The position numbers and the translations under genes are program-made. A DNA stretch of 64,000 nt from Rhodococcus spongiicola (lineage in GTDB: Bacteria > Actinomycetota > Actinomycetes > Mycobacteriales > Mycobacteriaceae): contig NZ_RKLN01000003.1 in the NCBI RefSeq assembly GCF_004011835.1, positions 496,001 to 560,000 on the forward strand, in the 5' to 3' direction. The notes beneath the pieces were generated by a model that was given only the letters and a program-made list of their open reading frames with translations, did not search any database and was not told where the DNA came from. Below, piece after piece: positions 62,279-64,000 of this stretch (the stretch's first letter is position 1; each line of letters opens with the position of its first letter).

Positions 62279-63100
62279 CTACTGCGCGGATGTCTCGCCG
62301 TTGGACGACGTCGGCTGCTGTGGAGCTGCAGCAGGCTTGGCGGGGGCAGCCGCGCTGTCCCCGGACGGCAGGGCGTCGCCCTTCATCGAGGCGCGGATCT
62401 GTTCGAGGCGGCTGTGACCGGCCATCTGAACGCTCGCCTGCTGGACCTCCATCATGCGGCCCTGCACAGAGTTGCCCGCCAGCTCCGCAGCACCGAGTGC
62501 GGTGGCATAGCGCTGCTCGATCTTCTCTCGGACCGCGTCGAGGCTGGGTGTGTTGCCCGGCGCGGCAAGCGTTGTGTCCATCGAACGCAGCGAATCGGAG
62601 ACACGCTCCTGCATCTTCGCCTGCTCGAGCTGGCTCAGCAGCTTCGTGCGCTCGGCAACCTTTGCCTGCAGCGTCATGGCGTTCTGCTCGACGGCCTTCT
62701 TGGCCTGCGCGGCAGCCTGCAGCGCCTGATCGTGCAGCACCTTCAGGTCCTCCACGGACTGCTCGGCCGTGACCAGCTGAGCCGCGAACGCCTCAGCAGC
62801 ATTGGTGTACTGGGTCGCCTTCTCCGTGTCGCCGGCCGTAGCGGCCTGGTCTGCGAGCGTGACCGCCTGGCGGGCGTTGGCGTTGAGCTTCTCGACCTCG
62901 TCGAGCTGGCGACTCAGCTTCATCTCGAGCTGACGCTGGTTGCCAATGACCGACGCGGCCTGCTGGGACAGGGCCTGGTGCTGACGCTGGGCTTCCTCGA
63001 TCGCCTGCTGAATCTGAACCTTGGGGTCGGCCTTCTCATCGATCTTGGAATTGAAGAGCGCCATCAGGTACTTCCATCCCTTGACGAAAGGATTAGCCAT
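62279..63100 (-). CDS. pspA: Phage-shock/35-kDa antigen protein PspA
   Basis: A 273-residue PspA/IM30 protein, matching the mycobacterial 35-kDa antigen. The amphipathic N-terminal helix ([21 protein letters not shown]) binds stressed membranes. The rest is long coiled coil ([43 protein letters not shown]) and ends in a flexible Ala/Pro/Ser-rich tail ([21 protein letters not shown]). It oligomerises to maintain membrane integrity. Lies 207 bases after clgR. Confidence 0.94.
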   Translation of the reverse strand: MANPFVKGWKYLMALFNSKIDEKADPKVQIQQAIEEAQRQHQALSQQAASVIGNQRQLEMKLSRQLDEVEKLNANARQAVTLADQAATAGDTEKATQYTNAAEAFAAQLVTAEQSVEDLKVLHDQALQAAAQAKKAVEQNAMTLQAKVAERTKLLSQLEQAKMQERVSDSLRSMDTTLAAPGNTPSLDAVREKIEQRYATALGAAELAGNSVQGRMMEVQQASVQMAGHSRLEQIRASMKGDALPSGDSAAAPAKPAAAPQQPTSSNGETSAQ

Positions 63101-63307
63101 TGGGTGATCCTGCCTCCATCTGCTGAGCCGCGCGTCGCGCGACCAGATGCGCGACCGTCGCGCATCGAACTCGGTTCTGTCCCTACTTACTCATCCGTTC
63201 ACGGTTGCCTCAGCTTGGACACCGCTTCGACGCCCCGTGATCTTCACTTCGAATCTATCTGCTTATGCGGACCGGCGACACCAGCCGGGGTGGAACACCG
63301 ACATCGC

Positions 63308-63676
63308 CTACGCCGCGGCGAGCGCCTGTGTCGAAGGCGCCGGGATGACGACCCTGGTCTCCTGCGCGATACGCCCGCTGACTGCGGCATCCGTGGTGAC
63401 GTTCTTCCGCTCCTTGCCACGCTCGCCGATGGCCGGAGCCGCGCCGACAGCCATCGTCTCGCTCACATCGACCAGCACCTCGGACAGCGGGACGTCGAGC
63501 GCCTCGCAGATCGCCGCCAGCAACTCGCTCGATGCTTCTTTGCGCCCCCGCTCGATCTCGGATAGGTAGCCCAGGCTCACCCGCGCACTGTTCGACACCT
63601 CACGCAGGGTTCGGCTCTGCGAAACGCGTGTGCGCCGAAGACTGTCACCGATTGCCTCACGCAATAGCAGCGCCAT
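63308..63676 (-). CDS. clgR: Transcriptional activator ClgR
   Basis: A 122-residue Xre-type regulator. The HTH is [49 protein letters not shown]. It activates clp protease genes and, in mycobacteria, its own psp operon after envelope stress. The C-terminus ends [11 protein letters not shown], a hydrophobic, Ala-rich end like those degraded by ClpP in related ClgR proteins. The ATG at 63676 follows AGAGGAGGAG. An ECF-type promoter lies 39-66 bases upstream. Confidence 0.95.
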   Translation of the reverse strand: MALLLREAIGDSLRRTRVSQSRTLREVSNSARVSLGYLSEIERGRKEASSELLAAICEALDVPLSEVLVDVSETMAVGAAPAIGERGKERKNVTTDAAVSGRIAQETRVVIPAPSTQALAAA

Positions 63677-63714
63677 CTCGCTCCTCCTCTGTCCGATACC
63701 CCGCTTGTGTTTCA

Positions 63715-63742
63715 AACGCATGAGCGCAAGTGATTGGTTCCC
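63715..63742 (-). promoter_or_regulatory. Putative ECF (SigE-like) promoter of clgR
   Basis: On the minus strand GGGAAC (63737-63742), an 18-base spacer and CGTT (63715-63718) repeat exactly the arrangement before sigB. In mycobacteria clgR is a SigE target. It lies inside the 71-base gap between cinA and clgR. Confidence 0.65.
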
Positions 63743-63747
63743 AAACT

Positions 63748-64000
63748 CTATCGCGCCAAACGTTCGAGCAAACCGGACACCGCCGCGTGGACACAAGCGA
63801 GTCGCACTTCCCACCGATCTCCGCTGATGTCGAGCTCCGAGACCTCGGTTCCACCCGGTCCCGAGACCCCCAGGAAGACGGTGCCGGGCGAGTGCTCGTC
63901 CTGCGGGTCAGGGCCGGCCACGCCCGTGACACCGACACCCCAATCCGCTGAGCAACGCCGCGCCGCGCCCTCCGCAAGCTGCGCCGCAGTTCGAGGAGCG
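63748..64000 (-). CDS. cinA: CinA C-terminal domain protein, 5' end outside window
   Basis: The last 83 codons of a gene that enters from beyond the window. [42 protein letters not shown] is the conserved core of the CinA C-terminal domain (nicotinamide-nucleotide amidase), which turns NMN into NaMN in pyridine-nucleotide salvage. Whether it is a stand-alone amidase (about 160 residues) or the long two-domain form cannot be seen. The stop is at 63748-63750. The clgR promoter overlaps its last few bases or follows directly. Confidence 0.88.
   Translation of the reverse strand, partial: APRTAAQLAEGAARRCSADWGVGVTGVAGPDPQDEHSPGTVFLGVSGPGGTEVSELDISGDRWEVRLACVHAAVSGLLERLAR

Overview
The window is a high-GC chromosomal segment of a mycolic-acid actinobacterium, most likely Rhodococcus or a close relative in Mycobacteriales. 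The main evidence is gene order. From memory it follows the Mycobacterium tuberculosis block around Rv2710-Rv2745c: sigB, ideR, PAC2 protein, hydrolase, phzF, nrdR, LysM protein, lexA, fadE20-like, hflX, dapF, miaA, DUF349, miaB, recX-recA, DUF3046, glycosyltransferase, pspM-like, pspA, clgR. The gluABCD transporter beside recX-recA resembles the Corynebacterium arrangement. Frequent GTG starts, ATGA/GTGA overlaps and many apparently leaderless genes fit this group. No tRNA, rRNA, CRISPR array or intact mobile element was seen.

Layout. 1-2.7 kb: a partial methyltransferase and sigB. 2.7-8.5 kb: a protein acetyltransferase/deacetylase pair (GNAT fused to a ligase-like body, and acuC) diverging from ideR-galE. 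8.5-15.6 kb: a DUF4192 protein, a lipoprotein, a PAC2 protein, an alpha/beta hydrolase and a Ski2-like helicase. 15.6-18.1 kb: operon A, an alkyl-DHAP-synthase-like flavoprotein plus a lipid kinase. 18.2-22.5 kb: a DUF5997 gene diverging from a LysR effector domain with no HTH, oxyR diverging from ahpC-ahpD, and phzF. 22.5-30.4 kb: a permuted-papain-like protein and a tiny membrane protein, an aminotransferase with a permease, and hrpA. 30.4-32.7 kb: nrdR, then a LysM protein and lexA around a cluster of SOS boxes. 32.7-44.4 kb: acyl-CoA dehydrogenase, NCS2 permease, hflX with a secreted protein, dapF, miaA, DUF349, miaB. 44.6-47.9 kb: gluABCD. 47.9-49.7 kb: an accessory islet with an IS481-type scar, a hydrolase and a WYL regulator. 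49.8-55.2 kb: recX-recA, a methyltransferase, DUF3046, a glycosyltransferase and an F420-type oxidoreductase. 55.3-60.1 kb: glpD, a TetR regulator and operon B, a paralogue of operon A. 60.1-64 kb: a PIG-L deacetylase and the clgR-pspA-pspM-like envelope-stress operon, then the end of cinA.

How the parts connect. sigB and clgR-psp carry the same ECF-type promoter pattern (GGGAAC, 18 bp, CGTT), so both ends of the window look to be under one envelope-stress sigma factor. lexA, the LysM gene and recA carry SOS boxes, and recA also has a LexA-independent damage promoter. The least described system is the pair of flavoprotein/lipid-kinase operons. They share a 16-bp element directly before the first ATG, and one copy sits beside glpD and a TetR gene. 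This suggests a co-regulated glycerol-phosphate or ether-lipid-like module present twice.
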